The notes beneath the pieces were generated by a model. It made no database searches. It was given only the letters and a program-made list of their open reading frames with translations, and was not told the DNA's origin. 64,000 nucleotides of DNA, from the NCBI GenBank assembly GCA_951640165.1, contig OX621240.1:5840713-5904712 (forward strand), in the 5' to 3' direction. The position numbers and the translations under genes are program-made. Within the stretch, counting starts at the first letter, position 1, and every line of letters begins with the position of its first letter. Below, piece by piece: positions 50,601-53,600 of this stretch. Origin of the DNA: Pseudoips prasinana (Eukaryota; Arthropoda; Insecta; Lepidoptera; Nolidae).

Positions 50601-53600
50601 CCCCAAGGCTCTCCACAACGGCTGATCTTGGGCTGTCCGCATCAATAATTAAGTCACCCTGTATACATCTGTCTGTACCCTATATACATGTATCGCTGAA
50701 CGAACTGATTTGCAAATATTCTACATATACATACATACATACATAGACTCACGCCTGTTTCCCAGAGGGGTAGGCAGAGACAACGGATTTCCATTTGTCA
50801 CGATCTTTGCATACTTCTTTTGCCTCGATTACTGACATTATATTCTTCATACATGCTCGCCGGTTTAGGGTACTTCTGACCTGCCCTTTCTTGAGAACAT
50901 CTCCAATTTGGTCAGAGAATGTTCGACGTGGTCTTCCCCTTCCGGTTGTCCCATTCACACAGGCCAGGTATACTTCTTTTGTCAATCTTCTTTCATTCAT
51001 CCTTTCTAAATGGCCAAACCATCTCAGCATGCCTTTTTCAATCTTTGTGACTACATCCTCTTTCACACCACAACGCTCTCTATTCTACATATAATATAGT
51101 GAAAATATAATTTGGATCCGTACGTCATCTTAGTATTGTCATATTTTGAAATTTTTATATTTGTTATAACCATGAGTCCCTAATTTAACTTATATTTTTA
51201 CTGTGTATTTTAATAGACTTTGTGAGACTCATTTATTATATTCATCATTCACAAGACAGTGTATGTGATCATAATTCAATTAGTATTGCCATTGCCATTA
51301 TATATATGCCCCCGACTGAGCTATTTATCTCTTGGATATAGAGTCTCCCTTCAAAATACTCAAGGACCAAGCAATACTTTTCATATACCCCTGTACCTAT
51401 ATCTAAAAGTATAGAGATATTTAACACGTTTGTAACCTTTTAGACATTTCTGAATCGAATCAGAAATGTCGAAATCCGTAGGTGAACAAAATATATAGCC
51501 CGAAGAATTGCAAAACTGAAGCGGAAGTTGGCGGGCCACATAGCTCGTAGAACCGACGGCCGTTGGGACAGAAAGGTTCTCAAGGGGCGACCACGAACCG
51601 GAAGACGCAGCGTGGGCAGGCCCCCTACAAGATTGACCGACGATCATGTGCGGGTCGCTGCATCCGAATAGTGAAAGACCGGATTTCCACTTCTGGACAA
51701 AGGCCTCCCTATAAAGATCTTCACAATTGCCGGCAATTGCGGAGGACTTTAGGAAAGGCCTTTCTCCAGTAGTGGAAATATTTCGGCTGATATGATGAAC
51801 CTTTTTCGACACCAAAAAGGGAAAGGAGTGGTAAAAAGCATAAGGCCTTTATTCTGCAAGTTGGTACATACAGACTAAAAACCATTGTGAGAAACGGCTC
51901 GCCGTCAATCAATCATTTATTATTTGTAAAATATAGGTACGAAAAATACAGAACTTAAAGTTAAATGCAGTGCGCTATGTTTTGTCTATGGTAAGACATA
52001 CAAATAATTCAAAAGTAGTTTTAAAGTTCACAGTAAAATATTTTAATAATGTCAAAAAATACAGTATATAAATCTATATAGTCATAATACTCGTACTATA
52101 AGCTCCTGTTATTGACTACTCCAACCGCTGTGCCGCGTAAAACAATCAAAACTTTGTAAAACTTTTGATTAAACCTCACTACGTTACCGTAGATGGAAAA
52201 TATTAAAGTACCAAATACGATAGCGTAGTAGGACTAATCAATGATCCCAAATTAGCATATTCTGGAGAACGATCTCCGTATAATCTAAATCGGAATATAA
52301 TAATTATTGAAGTGAAAACTTCATCAGGCGCGTGGAGATCTTTTTGGTTGAAGAAAGAGCGTGAAACTCACGTCATTCTCGTTACGCTTCCCGTTTCAGC
52401 TATATGTATAACTATTATATTGTAGCTGCCTTGTTGGTCTAGCGGTAGCGTGTTCACCCGCAGAGGACGAGGTCCTGGGTACAAATCCTGGGTCGGGCTA
52501 ATAAGTGATTTTGAGATATTTCTGTAAAAAGTCTGGGAGTTGGCGGTATTATACCCCCGTGCCTCGGCACGTAAAGCCATCGGTCCTGTGCCTGACCTCT
52601 TTCCGGTCGTGTTGCCTAAGCGTCCCATCGGATCATGAGAGTGATGGAATAGAAAGTGCTCCTGTGTTTGCGCACACACTTGAGCACTATAATATGTCCC
52701 GCGCAGATGGCTAATCTCTGTTGAGACTGGCCACCGTGGCCGAAATTCGGCGAGGAGGACATTATTATTATAATGTAGCTGATATGATGATGATATTCCC
52801 TCGGTTCAACTTCTACGCCCCCCACAGGATGAGCTGGGATGATGATATTCTGATATTCGTTGCCATCACCTCATAGCTAATTTATTTTGTTATGTATGCA
52901 AGTTTATTTTCTATGTATGCCAACAAGAACTCGTAAAGGTAAATTCGTTAACTTGAGGAGCTTCTTCAGCTCTAATAAGTTTCCTTTAACTTTAAAAGTC
53001 AATTTGCAATTTTTCCCCTTCCAAAGGAGACGGATACGTTTTCATACAATATTGGGCCCGGATGTAAAAAGATAAGAGTGGTGTTAATTAATGGGTCTGT
53101 AAATTACCAGCCAATCACTAAAAATTCCATGGATTTTTTCAATCTGTGAGCAGAGTTATACAAGATTTAGTACTTAATAGAGAGGTTATGTACCAACCTA
53201 TACTAAACAGCAGATTTTTAAGGGCGATTGCTATTTAATAGTTATCCGGTACCGTGTCCAGTATGTTAGCAAAAGTCGTATACCGTGTCCAGTATGTTAG
53301 CAAAAGTCGTACACGTTAAGCAATATCAGAAGTCCGTAGAGCGAATGCAGTTGTCAAGGGATATATAAAACAAAACAATAAAAAATACTCAAATGTCTCA
53401 AATCACACACGCACTAAACGATACGAGAAACGAGTGACCGATCATAGATTAGGATTCAAAATGTCACCAGTCACTGTCAACATAGATTGAAAATATAGTT
53501 GCCAATCATTAATAAATCGATTTGAACGATAACTGATATTATGATTTCTATTTATTTTATTTATATTTTATTTTTTACTGTTGTCATTATGTTAATGTAT

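Noticed and set aside
50749..51066. Host gene on the minus strand
   Set aside because: The protein is the C-terminal end of a LINE polymerase, flanked by an exact target duplication.
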